A stretch of 64,000 nt of DNA. Source: Amphritea atlantica. GTDB lineage: Bacteria; Pseudomonadota; Gammaproteobacteria; Pseudomonadales; Balneatricaceae. A model generated the notes under the pieces. That model made no database searches, was not told where the DNA came from, and saw only the letters and a list, made by a program, of their open reading frames with translations. Positions 45,369-55,145 of this stretch are shown here, one piece after another. Position 1 is the stretch's first letter. The number at the start of each line of letters is the position of its first letter. The stretch is taken from positions 98,561 through 162,560 of the forward strand of contig NZ_FOGB01000005.1 of the NCBI RefSeq assembly GCF_900111095.1, written 5' to 3'. The position numbers were made by a program, and so were the translations under genes.

Positions 45369-46175
45369 CTATTCCTGTTTAACCATCTTTGCACGTTCCC
45401 GGCGACGCCTGTCGCGGCGGGCAACAATTTCTGTTATCTGCGCATAGCCCATCACCGTTATCATCGGAAACAGGCTGGCAAATGCAATCAAACCAAAACC
45501 ATCAATCAAAGCGCTGCGCCCGGGGACAGTACTGGCCAGCCCCAGTCCCAGCGCTGCCACCAGCGGCACAGTCACGGTTGAGGTGGTCACCCCACCGGAG
45601 TCATAGGCCAGTGGGACAATGAGCTTGGGCGCAAAAAACGTCTGAATGACGACAACAATATAACCGCTGATAATAAACCAGTGGATCGGATAACCGGTGA
45701 CAATCCGCCAGGTCCCCAGGCTGATACCGATAGCAACCCCCAGGGCGACCGCAAGACGCAGCCCCCACACCCCGATTGCACCACCCGATACCTCATTGGC
45801 TTTGATCGCCACCGCAATCAGCGAAGGTTCGGCAATGGTCGTACTGGCACCGATGGCAAAAGCAAAAATATACACCCAGTAATAATCGGACCAGTGCAGG
45901 GCCTCTCCGGTGGTCGCCACCGTGCCGCGGATAAACGCCGGATCGGTAAGCTGTTGCGCCATCAGCTCACCGATGGGAAACAGTGCTTTATCCAGACCCA
46001 GTAAAAACAGCGCTAACCCCACGATCACATAGATAAAACCGAACAGTACCCGTTTCAGGTGGGGGATGGGGCGGCGAATCACCAGCAGTTGAAAGCCAAA
46101 GACAATAGCGATAATCGGCAACACATCCCTGATGGTGGACAGCAAGATTGACAACAGCTGGCTCAGGGTCTCCAT
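45369..46175 (-). CDS. DUF1538 integral membrane protein (second copy)
   Basis: 268 residues, about seven helices. Characteristic pieces: DVLPIIAIVFGFQLLVIRRP, ASTTIAEPSLIAVAIKANEVSGGAIG, and [34 protein letters not shown], followed by [23 protein letters not shown]. The repeated [17 protein letters not shown] segment is shared with its neighbour and looks like a pore or substrate site. Basic C-terminal tail (RRDRRRRERAK). Function unknown; probably a heteromeric transporter with the upstream paralogue. Confidence 0.88.
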   Translation of the reverse strand: METLSQLLSILLSTIRDVLPIIAIVFGFQLLVIRRPIPHLKRVLFGFIYVIVGLALFLLGLDKALFPIGELMAQQLTDPAFIRGTVATTGEALHWSDYYWVYIFAFAIGASTTIAEPSLIAVAIKANEVSGGAIGVWGLRLAVALGVAIGISLGTWRIVTGYPIHWFIISGYIVVVIQTFFAPKLIVPLAYDSGGVTTSTVTVPLVAALGLGLASTVPGRSALIDGFGLIAFASLFPMITVMGYAQITEIVARRDRRRRERAKMVKQE

Positions 46176-46909
46176 CAGACCACCATTCCATATGCCATGA
46201 CGAAGATCATCGGTGTCAGGGAGGCAAACGCGATCAGACCAAAGCCATCGATCATCGGGTTACGCCCCTCGATCGCTGAAGCCAGCCCAACACCTAATGC
46301 AGTCACCAGAGGAACCGTAATCGTCGAAGTGGTCACACCGCCCGAATCGTACGCTATGCCAATAATTTCACGGGGAGCAAAGCCGGTCATGATCACCACC
46401 AGCACATAACCAATAGCGATCATGTAGTGGATCGGCCAGCCCTTCAGAATCCGGATAACCCCCACCACAATCGCCAGACCAACCGAAAACGCCACGGTAT
46501 AGCGTAACCCTGAGGCGTAACCGGATCTGGCCGAATCAGTGGATTCAATCATCCCCCCCTCTGCGGCAACGCTGGCCGCTTCGGCGGCAACAGCGATCAG
46601 CGCGGGTTCGGCCACAGTGGTACCGAATCCCAACGAGAACGAGAACACCAGCAACCAGAACAGACTGCCTTTTCGGGCGAACGCGTTAGCCAGTACCTGG
46701 CCAATGGGGAATAGGCCCATCTCCAGACCGTAGATGAAAAAGGTCAGGCCCGCTACGACACACAACAGGCCGGTCAGAAGACCCACCAGATCCGGCACTG
46801 GCTGCTGCAACACCACCAGCTGAAAGAACGCGATCACCAGAACGATCGGTAGCAGATCCCGTAAACTTCCGGCCATGGAACGCCCAAGGGCGATAACAAC
46901 ATTACTCAA
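46175..46909 (-). CDS. DUF1538 integral membrane protein (first copy)
   Basis: 244 residues from a TTG at 46909 with AGGGAG five bases upstream; a GTG at 46948 would give 257 residues but has no ribosome site. [42 protein letters not shown] and [20 protein letters not shown] mirror the following paralogue, which overlaps it by one base. First gene of the four-gene operon. Confidence 0.87.
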   Translation of the reverse strand: MSNVVIALGRSMAGSLRDLLPIVLVIAFFQLVVLQQPVPDLVGLLTGLLCVVAGLTFFIYGLEMGLFPIGQVLANAFARKGSLFWLLVFSFSLGFGTTVAEPALIAVAAEAASVAAEGGMIESTDSARSGYASGLRYTVAFSVGLAIVVGVIRILKGWPIHYMIAIGYVLVVIMTGFAPREIIGIAYDSGGVTTSTITVPLVTALGVGLASAIEGRNPMIDGFGLIAFASLTPMIFVMAYGMVV

Positions 46910-47161
46910 TTGTGCTCCCTTATAACTAACAGCCCCTATTCGTAACACCGGCTACGTTACGTACTGTATCGCCCGATAATGCTGAACAGGAAACACTTAC
47001 CCGTCATCCGATCATATAAAAAATAACCGTTAAGCTACAGCACTTTAGCGCTCAAGATGATGTGTCACTTGGATCAGGGGACGGCGTGATTCCAGCATCG
47101 CTGTATCTGACTGCCCCGCACTGCTAAAATAGCCTCCGTTTTTACCCGACCAGGCATCCCG

Positions 47162-48232
47162 ATGGCACACTTTGACACACTGACCGACTTTATCCAGCAA
47201 ACTGAAGCCCAGTTCCGCATCTTTGATATGGGCCGTTGCATCAGTAAGCTTTCTCCTGACACCTTCCGCAAAGTCGAGCTGGGACAGATCCCCTTCCCTA
47301 AACCCTTTCTGCATCAGGCCTGGATCGCTATTCTGATGTGGAACCCTAAGCAGGCCAGCGAGAATGTTGTCTGGTTTCTCAAACTGCCATTAGATGAGCA
47401 GGGATTTATGGTACAGGCGGCGCGGGATGATTTTCTTAACAGGCTGCTGCAGAACCTGACGAATAGTATGGGAAAAGGCCCGCTGGACCAGCCAACCGAT
47501 GCCACCGAATACCGGGATGCCCTCAAAGACAACCCCTTCAGCTTTACCCCGGATCAGGAGAAGATGGCAGCGTTCCATGCCACCGCCACCCTGACAACCC
47601 GGCAGCCCGCATCCAGCTTTTATGATGGGGCAAAGCAGTACTTTCATGGAAAAGCCGACCTGAACCACTGGGACAGTCTGGGTTATCAGGGCATCGCTGA
47701 CTATGTCATTCGCCATCAGCAGGGCAACAATGAAGACAAACTGGCGGAGATATTCGGCCAGTTGCCGGATACGCCTCTGGAAGCCTGCTGTACTTTTATC
47801 GAACATATTCAGCCCAGTGCACCACTCAGCGAAGCGATCCGCCTGCGACTGGAAAACAGTGTTAGCGAAGGGAAGGTTTCCGCCAATCAGATCGGTGCGC
47901 TGCTGCGGGCGATCTCCCAATGCCCTGAAGATGAGCAGAAAATCGCGGTGCTGACCCGGGTATTGCAGAGTCCTTATGGTACCCAGGCCGAAGTCATTGC
48001 AGCCCTTGCCAGCCGATGCTGGGCCAGCCTGCAATACCCTGAACTGCTGCAGCAGTTTCTTGAAACCCTGGCCGTCAACGATGCCGGCCAGGCGTGCTTT
48101 AACCGGGTCATGGCCGACCTGATGTTTATCCCCACACTGCGTGCACTCACACTGCAGCAGTTTCGTGCAGCGGATCGTAGCGAAGCCCTCAGCCGGGCGA
48201 TTGGCGGGATGTTTGGCGATGGTTTCCTGTAA
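47162..48232 (+). CDS. DUF3549-type conserved cytoplasmic protein
   Basis: 356 residues, helical and soluble. FIQQTEAQFRIFDMGRCISKLSPDTFRKVE and PFPKPFLHQAWIAILMWNP near the N-terminus are the pattern I associate with DUF3549, a Pseudomonas/Oceanospirillales family of unknown function. The last two thirds look like HEAT-type helical repeats (EVIAALASRCWASLQYPELLQQF). Single gene. Confidence 0.78.
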   Translation: MAHFDTLTDFIQQTEAQFRIFDMGRCISKLSPDTFRKVELGQIPFPKPFLHQAWIAILMWNPKQASENVVWFLKLPLDEQGFMVQAARDDFLNRLLQNLTNSMGKGPLDQPTDATEYRDALKDNPFSFTPDQEKMAAFHATATLTTRQPASSFYDGAKQYFHGKADLNHWDSLGYQGIADYVIRHQQGNNEDKLAEIFGQLPDTPLEACCTFIEHIQPSAPLSEAIRLRLENSVSEGKVSANQIGALLRAISQCPEDEQKIAVLTRVLQSPYGTQAEVIAALASRCWASLQYPELLQQFLETLAVNDAGQACFNRVMADLMFIPTLRALTLQQFRAADRSEALSRAIGGMFGDGFL

Positions 48233-48305
48233 GAAAACCGTTCGCAGCGCTCCGGAGGGCAACCCCGGTGCGTGCTGAAAAACGTAAAATTGACGACTTA
48301 TCTTT

Positions 48306-48803
48306 TCATTGGCTGCTGATATTGCCAATCATTATCTGTCGATGAGCAGCAGGATCATCATCGGTGTCGGAAACCTCAAAGCTTAAGCTGATCTCCCCCA
48401 TTCTGACGAACGTGAACACGGTCGTCACACTGTGATAATCACCACGGGGGTATAAACCGGTGAGATCCACCCTGCCATTAGCGCAGCTAAACTGGTCCGC
48501 CTTATCACAACGGAACTCAACCTGAACGGCGACCTTTGGGGAAAATGCAACCGCATCCAGGACAACGCTGCTACCCGCCGTAAGCACACCCACCGTACCT
48601 TTATCACTGCCCGCGTTGTAGTGCCCATAGACGTTGTGGGTCGATGAGTTAACAAACCTGACCCGGCTCTGCAAAACCGTATTCGTCTGAGCTTCTGACA
48701 TCTGGACATCTGCCACCCGGGCCTGTTCTACAGACCCGGCATAGGCAGGAACAACACCCAGCGCAGCTAAGATGAACACGACTGCAAGCCCATAGCGGTT
48801 CAT
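48306..48803 (-). CDS. Secreted protein of unknown function
   Basis: 165 residues from the ATG at 48803, which begins a signal peptide (MNRYGLAVVFILAALGVVPAYA). A longer in-frame reading reaches back into the VOC gene in another frame and is not used. The mature protein is beta-rich (TVLQSRVRFVNSSTHNVYGHYNAG, SSVVLDAVAFSPKVAVQVEFRCD). It resembles no family I can name. Confidence 0.7.
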   Translation of the reverse strand: MNRYGLAVVFILAALGVVPAYAGSVEQARVADVQMSEAQTNTVLQSRVRFVNSSTHNVYGHYNAGSDKGTVGVLTAGSSVVLDAVAFSPKVAVQVEFRCDKADQFSCANGRVDLTGLYPRGDYHSVTTVFTFVRMGEISLSFEVSDTDDDPAAHRQIMIGNISSQ

Positions 48804-48858
48804 ATCACCCGATACCCCAGCGCAACAAACAGTGCTATTCAGTGGAGACAAGCACGGC

Positions 48859-49248
48859 TTAAGCCACCGACATATAATGCGTTGCACAGATTTTATTGCC
48901 GGACGGATCGCGTAAATAAGCCAGATACAACTGCCTGCCGCCACTGCTTCTGACACCCGGAGGCTCTTCACAGGTCTGGCCTCCGGCGGCCACGCCCGCG
49001 GCGTGCCAGGCATCAACCAACTCAGGCGAGCTGGCAACGAAGCCGATGGTCATGCCGTTGCCATGGGTTGCAGCTTCACCATTGATCGGTTTGGTCAGGG
49101 CAAAAACGCCACTGTCACTGAGGTAAAAACAACGGCCTTTATCATCAAACACCCCTGGCTTATGACCAAGCACACCGAGTATCGCATCATAAAACAACCT
49201 GGATTTTTCAATATCATTTGCGCCGAGCATTATATGGCTGAACATCAC
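48859..49248 (-). CDS. VOC-family protein (glyoxalase/dioxygenase fold)
   Basis: 129 residues. FSHIMLGANDIEKSRLFYDAILGVLGHKP (first beta-alpha-beta-beta-beta unit, with metal-ligand His) and LYLAYLRDPSGNKICATHY (second unit). Glyoxalase-related enzymes bind a divalent metal; substrate unknown. Upstream of the secreted-protein gene with 55 bases between, perhaps co-transcribed. Confidence 0.83.
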   Translation of the reverse strand: MMFSHIMLGANDIEKSRLFYDAILGVLGHKPGVFDDKGRCFYLSDSGVFALTKPINGEAATHGNGMTIGFVASSPELVDAWHAAGVAAGGQTCEEPPGVRSSGGRQLYLAYLRDPSGNKICATHYMSVA

Positions 49249-49336
49249 GGTAATTCCTTTTTATTAGATAAATAATAATTATGTTTGATTCGCTGCACAT
49301 TTGAGGTGCAGACTGATGCATATTTCCTGCGATTAT

Positions 49337-49639
49337 TCACAGACCAATATCAATATCGATACCGCCATTCTTCCCCTGAAACAGAGTCTTCAACCCTCTG
49401 AATAACCAGACAAAAATATCAAATGGAAGCTCTATAATAAATTCCAGCATATCAAGCAATGGGTGACCAGGCTCCCGTTGGCCGCGCGACTGACCAGGCC
49501 ATATCAAAAAAGCCAGATACAGACAGATCACCGCCGCAACCAGTGTAAACCAACTAAAGGGGTCAACCGCAACAGATACGAGTAATACAATACCCATAAC
49601 GAAGAGGATGGTTGCCGCGATCTCTCTGACTGTTTCCAT
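49337..49639 (-). CDS. Small integral membrane protein, unknown
   Basis: 100 residues from the ATG at 49639 (AGGA ahead); an upstream TTG at 49780 would give 147 residues with an additional amphipathic N-terminus (FSAVIASRLTEVLVKWLIQVV), so the longer form cannot be excluded. Two or three hydrophobic segments (ATILFVMGIVLLVSVAV, FTLVAAVICLYLAFLIW, IIELPFDIFVWLFRGL). No family recognised. Confidence 0.6.
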   Translation of the reverse strand: METVREIAATILFVMGIVLLVSVAVDPFSWFTLVAAVICLYLAFLIWPGQSRGQREPGHPLLDMLEFIIELPFDIFVWLFRGLKTLFQGKNGGIDIDIGL

Positions 49640-49908
49640 GTCCGAAGGTCCTGAAAAATTTACCGCGTTAAGTGCTGAAGGCAGCTCTGCTAAAAACAGC
49701 TTTAAAACGACCTGAATCAGCCATTTAACCAGAACCTCGGTTAGCCGACTAGCGATAACGGCTGAAAATTGCCGCGCCAATCTCGGCTACCGCTGTGTTT
49801 CCAGAACTCAATCACACCTTCCGGAAACTCTGCGGTTGAATATTATTTAAACATTTAACACAATAAAGCTAAATCTGCTGTCTGGTCAGACGTGCATCTC
49901 CAGGTCTA

Positions 49909-51609
49909 ATGAAGGTATGTTGTGTGGTCATAAAAACAACCAAAGCACAGAAGCAGAACAACAAAAAAGAGGCGGATAATCGCTATCGGGTTCTATTCAG
50001 CAACTCGAAAATTCCAATGCTTTTAATTGACCCTGTCGACGGTGTAATTGTTGATGCCAACCAGTCAGCCTGCGACTATTACGGCTACCTCCATCAGCAA
50101 CTAACAGCCCTTAACATCAACGCGATCAACCAGCTCTCAGATATTGAGATCAAAGCTGAAATGCACAAGGCTGCAACTCAGAAACGGGATCACTTCTTTT
50201 TTATTCATAAACTGGCTGATGGCAGCCTGCGCGATGTGGAGGTCCATTCCGGGCAGCTAAAGATCGATGACAAACAGTTACTCTATTCTATTATTCATGA
50301 CATCACCGAACGTCGTGCGGCAGAAAAGGAGCTGAAAGAATTAAACCGTAACTTTATTACGCTGCTGGACAACACCTCCGATTTTGTCTATTTCAAAGAC
50401 CGGAACAGCCGCTTTCAATTCTGCAGTCAAACACTTGCCGACATCACCGGCCACAGCCACTGGCAAGATATGGTAGGTAAGCACGACCTGGAAGTCTTTC
50501 CGCCGGACACCGCAAAAATCTATTACGAGGAAGAACAGCCTATCTTCAGAGAGGGCGTTGCGCTACTCAACCGGGTCGACCCCTACTACGACGAACAGGG
50601 CGAAAAAGGCTGGGTCAGCACCAGTAAATGGCCCGTATTTGATGAAAATCGTGTTGATGTTGTCGGTCTTTTCGGTATCAGCAGAGATGTCACTGCTCAA
50701 CATAAAGCGCAGGAAGAGTTAAAAATTGCCGCCAGTGTTTTCCAGAATATCAGCGAAGGTGTGATGATCACTGATAGCAAAGGCAAGATTATCGAGGTGA
50801 ATCAGGCATTCTGTCAGCTGTCAGGCTATTCCCGAGATGAGATCATTGGACGAACGCCGAACTTTCTGAAGTCGGGTCATCATGATGCCTCATTTTTCCA
50901 GTCATTGTGGGATTCATTAAATGACAACCGATACTGGCAGGGGGATATCTGGAATCGCCGCAAGGACGGTTCAATTTTTGCCTGTCGGACCTGCATCAGC
51001 GTCCTCACCGATGAGGAGGGTAAGGTTGATTGTTATATTGGTCTGCATTCAGATATCACCGCCCAGCTACAACATTTTAAAGAGATCGAGCATCTGGCCT
51101 ATTATGATGCCCTGACAGAGTTACCCAACCGGGTTCTGTTCGCAGACCGGCTAAACCAGACACTGGCTGTCGCCGATCGTGATAAGACCTCAGTTGCGGT
51201 CTGTTTTCTTGATCTCGATTCTTTTAAACCGGTTAATGACAACTATGGTCACCGGGCTGGAGACCTGCTCCTGATCGAAGCCGCGAACCGCTTAAAAGAT
51301 TGCATTCGCGCCGGAGATACTGCGGCCCGGATGGGAGGTGATGAGTTTGCCCTGACGCTGACACAACTGACTTCTGAAGTGGATCTGCAACACGCCCTGG
51401 ACAGGATACTAACTTCGATCGCCCAGCCCTTCACCCTGCCCATCGGCGAAACTATCTGCGTTTCGGCCAGCATTGGTGTCTGCCTATATCCCCGCTACCA
51501 CAACAAAAAGAGCCAGCTTCTCCGCTACGCCGATCAGGCGATGTATGAAGCCAAAGCGAAGGGACGTAACCAATACTTTATCCACGGAACAACCGCGACG
51601 GACGGCTGA
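49909..51609 (+). CDS. Multi-PAS diguanylate cyclase
   Basis: 566 residues, no membrane segment. Three PAS domains: FSNSKIPMLLIDPVDGVIVDANQ (about 30-135), LDNTSDFVYFKDRNSRF (about 145-265) and AASVFQNISEGVMITDSKGK (about 275-390). Then GGDEF: DALTELPNRVLFADRL, FLDLDSFKPVNDNYGHRAGD, and the active site ARMGGDEFALTL. Probably a soluble c-di-GMP synthase tuned by redox or small-molecule input. It ends after GGDEF with no EAL. Confidence 0.9.
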   Translation: MKVCCVVIKTTKAQKQNNKKEADNRYRVLFSNSKIPMLLIDPVDGVIVDANQSACDYYGYLHQQLTALNINAINQLSDIEIKAEMHKAATQKRDHFFFIHKLADGSLRDVEVHSGQLKIDDKQLLYSIIHDITERRAAEKELKELNRNFITLLDNTSDFVYFKDRNSRFQFCSQTLADITGHSHWQDMVGKHDLEVFPPDTAKIYYEEEQPIFREGVALLNRVDPYYDEQGEKGWVSTSKWPVFDENRVDVVGLFGISRDVTAQHKAQEELKIAASVFQNISEGVMITDSKGKIIEVNQAFCQLSGYSRDEIIGRTPNFLKSGHHDASFFQSLWDSLNDNRYWQGDIWNRRKDGSIFACRTCISVLTDEEGKVDCYIGLHSDITAQLQHFKEIEHLAYYDALTELPNRVLFADRLNQTLAVADRDKTSVAVCFLDLDSFKPVNDNYGHRAGDLLLIEAANRLKDCIRAGDTAARMGGDEFALTLTQLTSEVDLQHALDRILTSIAQPFTLPIGETICVSASIGVCLYPRYHNKKSQLLRYADQAMYEAKAKGRNQYFIHGTTATDG

Positions 51610-51663
51610 CTGATCTGAGACTGAACCGGTTATCCCGGTCTGACAGCAATACTCGTCCGTGAT

Positions 51664-52464
51664 TTACTGATAATCATCCGGCAACTTAACACTCAGCCCC
51701 CAGCTTTCAGCCCGTTGCTGGCTGGCCTGACGGAAGCGTTCGCGGATATCGCTGCCGGCGGGTTTGGTCAGATAAAACAGCAGAGTGCTGGCCTGTTCAG
51801 GGCTCAGCTGCTGCTGTTCACCCCAGCGCTGAATAAACTCAACCAGGGTGTTGTCACTCTTATCTTCCAGCGCAACAGGCACCTCGATGGAGAGATCCTC
51901 CCCTGCCCGCACCCGGCGACAGATCACCTGATAGTTATAGCGAAAATCGGGAAATACCCGATCCTCCTCTTCAGATCTGAGGCGGAACCAGCCGGTCGCT
52001 TTTCCTGCATGATAAAGCGCCACATGAGTCCACTCATGCTGGGTCGGATGATCGGCATAACGGCACACCTCCTCATAGGCGATCTTCGCCGGAGGCAGAC
52101 CAAAATCGCCGCTCTGCTCATTAAGGATGGTGATAAATTCTGAGATGGTGGGCATCCACGCCAGGGTCTCTTTACAACGATTAATCGCCGACACCAGTTC
52201 GGCTTCGCTATACCCCTGCATACTCAGCGCCCATTCGCGCTTCGCGATACGGATCTCGTCCTGAGTTTCGAAGCAGCTTTTAAATTTATGCCCATAGATC
52301 GCCATAAAACGGGCGAATAGCATATTGATCAGAGTTTTGGTTTCGTTGCTGATGGCTACGGATTCAGCAGCCGCTTCGGCGTCACCAGTCGGTGTCCTTG
52401 ATGTCCATGATGGCTGCGGTAACCCGCTGGCGCTTTTCCCGATTATCTGGGCGGGTGTTTTCAT
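51664..52464 (-). CDS. Lambda P-like replication protein (helicase loader type)
   Basis: 266 residues from the ATG at 52464 with AAGGTG upstream; this overlaps the preceding DnaT-like gene by 83 bases. The central part (LFARFMAIYGHKFKSCF, RIAKREWALSMQGYSEAELVSAINRCKETLAWMPTISEF-type pattern) is characteristic of phage lambda P-like proteins. It probably helps load the replicative helicase. No phage structural or integrase genes are near, so the pair appears to be a chromosomal replication-restart module. Confidence 0.75.
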   Translation of the reverse strand: MKTPAQIIGKSASGLPQPSWTSRTPTGDAEAAAESVAISNETKTLINMLFARFMAIYGHKFKSCFETQDEIRIAKREWALSMQGYSEAELVSAINRCKETLAWMPTISEFITILNEQSGDFGLPPAKIAYEEVCRYADHPTQHEWTHVALYHAGKATGWFRLRSEEEDRVFPDFRYNYQVICRRVRAGEDLSIEVPVALEDKSDNTLVEFIQRWGEQQQLSPEQASTLLFYLTKPAGSDIRERFRQASQQRAESWGLSVKLPDDYQ

Positions 52465-53287
52465 GGTTTACACCTTTATTTGCTTCTTCTGCCCGCTGTT
52501 TGCGGGCATCACGTGTTTGTTGATTAACCCATTCCCGCTTAACCCAGGCAAGGAATTTCTGATCCCAGTTGGATTCTTTACGATCTTTATCCAGCCAGTA
52601 AAGTATAAATTCATCCAGCAGCCCTTCCGCAAAGGGTTGCGGGATGCTATGCCGGGGCAACATATCCAGCAACATCTGCGAGGGTCGCCAGCCCAGAAAC
52701 ATAGTATGCAGTTTCTGGTTTTTTTGTTCGATCTCATTCAGCCGACTGGCAAAGTCATTCTCAGCCGTAGTCTCACGACTGGGGGTCACCTGACGGCTTT
52801 TCGACCAGCCGATACTGCCACCAAAGGTGGGTGCAGGTCCCGGCCGGCGAATCTGAGCCTGATGTACCCGGCGACTGATCTCACTGCGTTCCGGCGGCTG
52901 TTCAACCACAGGTAGTTCCTGCACCGTCACCGGTGGTGCAGGCGGCTCATCGGGGAACACTGGAGACGATGAGGCTGCAGAGTGCTGATCTATCGGGGTC
53001 TGCAACACCAGCTTAATCGCCCGGCCGTGACCAAAGGAAGCCTGAATATAGCCCTGGGATACCAGGCTGCTGGTGACCATCGCCAGCTTCTCTTCATCCC
53101 AGAAACCGGCAAGTGACAACCACTCTGTGCGGCTTAGCACAGCAGACGGAAGCCCGGATTTGTCCGGCAACCCATGCATCTGTATATAATCGTGGTATAT
53201 CGCCAGAAGGATCGCCTCATCAGAGCCTGCCGTACGTGCCAGCGAAGGATAAAACAGTACGGGTTTTTCCGGAAAGCGGAAGCTCAT
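52382..53287 (-). CDS. DnaT-like ssDNA-binding primosomal protein
   Basis: 301 residues from the ATG at 53287. N-terminal winged-helix-like part (YPSLARTAGSDEAILLAIYHDYIQ, LSRTEWLSLAGFWDEEKLAMVTSSLVSQGYI), a Pro-rich linker, then the C-terminal DnaT-like ssDNA-binding region (WRPSQMLLDMLPRHSIPQPFAEGLLDEFILYW, NWDQKFLAWVKREWVNQQ). Likely acts in replication restart with the lambda P-like protein encoded in the overlapping gene. Confidence 0.8.
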   Translation of the reverse strand: MSFRFPEKPVLFYPSLARTAGSDEAILLAIYHDYIQMHGLPDKSGLPSAVLSRTEWLSLAGFWDEEKLAMVTSSLVSQGYIQASFGHGRAIKLVLQTPIDQHSAASSSPVFPDEPPAPPVTVQELPVVEQPPERSEISRRVHQAQIRRPGPAPTFGGSIGWSKSRQVTPSRETTAENDFASRLNEIEQKNQKLHTMFLGWRPSQMLLDMLPRHSIPQPFAEGLLDEFILYWLDKDRKESNWDQKFLAWVKREWVNQQTRDARKQRAEEANKGVNHENTRPDNREKRQRVTAAIMDIKDTDW

Positions 53288-53477
53288 AATGATTCCATAC
53301 ATCAAACGCAGAAAGTAAAAAGAAAAACAGGCTGTCATCCCGGCGCTACAGGAAAGCCGTTAAATAAGCCCGGTCAGGCTTAACCTACCCATGTATCAGA
53401 CTGGCCAAGCCAGTGCAGAAGGGATCCCCATCCGCAATGGATACCCAGCGCAGCGGAAAGACGGTCTACAACTGAGA

Positions 53478-53888
53478 TCAGCCGTCCTGAGCAAACTGCT
53501 CAACCGCACGCAGCACATCACGGCGACTGATCTGGCCGATCAGTTTACCATTTTTTATCACCGGCAAGCGACGTCTTTTATTAATAATAAACTCTTCGGC
53601 CACCGAGATGATGTCGGCGTCATGGGAGATCGTGTACACCTCCGGTGACATGTAATCGCCCACCTTTCCGCCCATCTCCTCTTCGTGGTAGGTCAGAGTC
53701 AGAATCGCTTTAAGACAGTCAGCCTCGGACAGCAATCCAACCAACTCACCATTTTTACCAATCACCGGGGCTCCGGTAATCCGGTATTTCAGCAGCAGAT
53801 TTATCGCTTCAAACAGATCAGTTTCCGGCGTAAATGTAATCAGCTTTTCAGCCATATAATCGCTGGCTTTAACAGATCGCAACATCAA
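53478..53888 (-). CDS. CBS-domain pair protein
   Basis: 136 residues with two CBS motifs (DYMAEKLITFTPETDLFEAINLLLKYRITGAPVIG and DYMSPEVYTISHDADIISVAEEFIINKRRRLPVI). A stand-alone Bateman module that should bind an adenine nucleotide. Different from the CBS protein of the DUF1538 operon. Single gene; target unknown. Confidence 0.87.
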   Translation of the reverse strand: MMLRSVKASDYMAEKLITFTPETDLFEAINLLLKYRITGAPVIGKNGELVGLLSEADCLKAILTLTYHEEEMGGKVGDYMSPEVYTISHDADIISVAEEFIINKRRRLPVIKNGKLIGQISRRDVLRAVEQFAQDG

Positions 53889-54067
53889 GTATCCTCCAGG
53901 CGGACAATCAGTAATCTATCGGCCGGTCCTGCCGGCGCTTTATTGTAAAGTTTTATTACTAACTCATTGATCGGCTTTATCTTAGCCCAGCTGTCAGTAA
54001 CAAAACACTGTCCGAGATCTATCAATTAGGCGAATATCGCTCACCAGCCCCAGAATGAGTACAGTGG

Positions 54068-54922
54068 TCAGTTAAACACCACCGTCTTATTCCCATGCAC
54101 CAATACCCGATCATCAAGATGCCAGCGCAAGCCCCGTGACAGCACGGTTTTCTCCACATCTTTACCCAGTCTCACCATCTCCTGTGGCTGATCACGATGG
54201 CTGACACGTACCACATCCTGATCAATGATCGGTCCGGCATCCAGCTCCTCAGTCACATAGTGACAGGTTGCCCCAATCAGCTTAACACCGCGCTCGTGAG
54301 CCTGGTGGTAGGGTTTTGCGCCGGCAAAAGAGGGTAAAAAACTGTGATGAATATTGATAATCCGGTGACGATACAGCTCACATACCGTGCTGGGCAGAAT
54401 TTGCATATAGCGAGCCAGAACAACCGTGTCGGCCTCATGCTCGACTATCAACTGATGCACCCGGTCAAAGTGGGGTTGCTTATCCTCTTTATCGACCGGC
54501 ACATGGTGGTATGGGATACCGTGCCACTCGACCATGCTACGCAGATCATCATGGTTGGAAATCACACAGGGGATCTCACAATCCAGCTCGCCTTCATGGT
54601 AGCGGTACAGCAGGTCTGCCAGGCAGTGAGAATCACGACTGGCCATCAGTATAACTTTCTTGGGCACCGATGAATCGGTAATCTCCCACTGCATTTTGAA
54701 TGACTGAGCGATCGGTGTGAACTGCTCAATCAGTTGCTCGCGATCAAAGCTTCCAGACGCAGTAACAATTTCAACTCGCATGAAAAACCAGCCAGTAGAA
54801 CTGTCAGAGTGCTGGTTAGCATCGGCTATAGAACCGCCATGACTGGAGATAAAATTACTTACCATCGCCACAATACCCAATCGATCAGGGCAAGCCAGTA
54901 TCAGTCTGAATCTGCGTTCCAT
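54068..54922 (-). CDS. purU: Formyltetrahydrofolate deformylase
   Basis: 284 residues. N-terminal ACT domain (LILACPDRLGIVAMVSNFIS ... GSIADANQHSD) and C-terminal formyltransferase-like domain with RYMQILPSTVCELYRHRIINIHHSFLPSF and the catalytic Asp in ELDAGPIIDQD. Releases formate from 10-formyl-THF to balance one-carbon and purine supply. ATG at 54922; single gene. Confidence 0.95.
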   Translation of the reverse strand: MERRFRLILACPDRLGIVAMVSNFISSHGGSIADANQHSDSSTGWFFMRVEIVTASGSFDREQLIEQFTPIAQSFKMQWEITDSSVPKKVILMASRDSHCLADLLYRYHEGELDCEIPCVISNHDDLRSMVEWHGIPYHHVPVDKEDKQPHFDRVHQLIVEHEADTVVLARYMQILPSTVCELYRHRIINIHHSFLPSFAGAKPYHQAHERGVKLIGATCHYVTEELDAGPIIDQDVVRVSHRDQPQEMVRLGKDVEKTVLSRGLRWHLDDRVLVHGNKTVVFN

Positions 54923-55145
54923 CGTGTCCTACTTTTCTGTCAGTTTTTAAAGTGAGCGACATTCTATCAGCTATCCGGACTCACGCCACCTGTCTCGTTA
55001 ACAACCAGTGAAACCACCGGAATAAGTAGCTCTGTCATGTACAGCCCATCCTGTTGTCTGCTATAAACAGATCAAAAGACCATTTAATCTGGCGACCGGA
55101 TTTAGTCACAACAGGACTCAGATCCGGACAGGGAGCAAAGCAAAG

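Noticed and set aside
48804-49037. N-terminal extension of the secreted-protein gene into the VOC gene
   Set aside because: It overlaps the VOC gene in another frame and removes the signal peptide from the N-terminus; the ATG at 48803 gives a clean signal peptide.
51664-53287. Prophage remnant
   Set aside because: The replication-type genes stand alone; no integrase, terminase, capsid or tail genes and no att sites were found around them.
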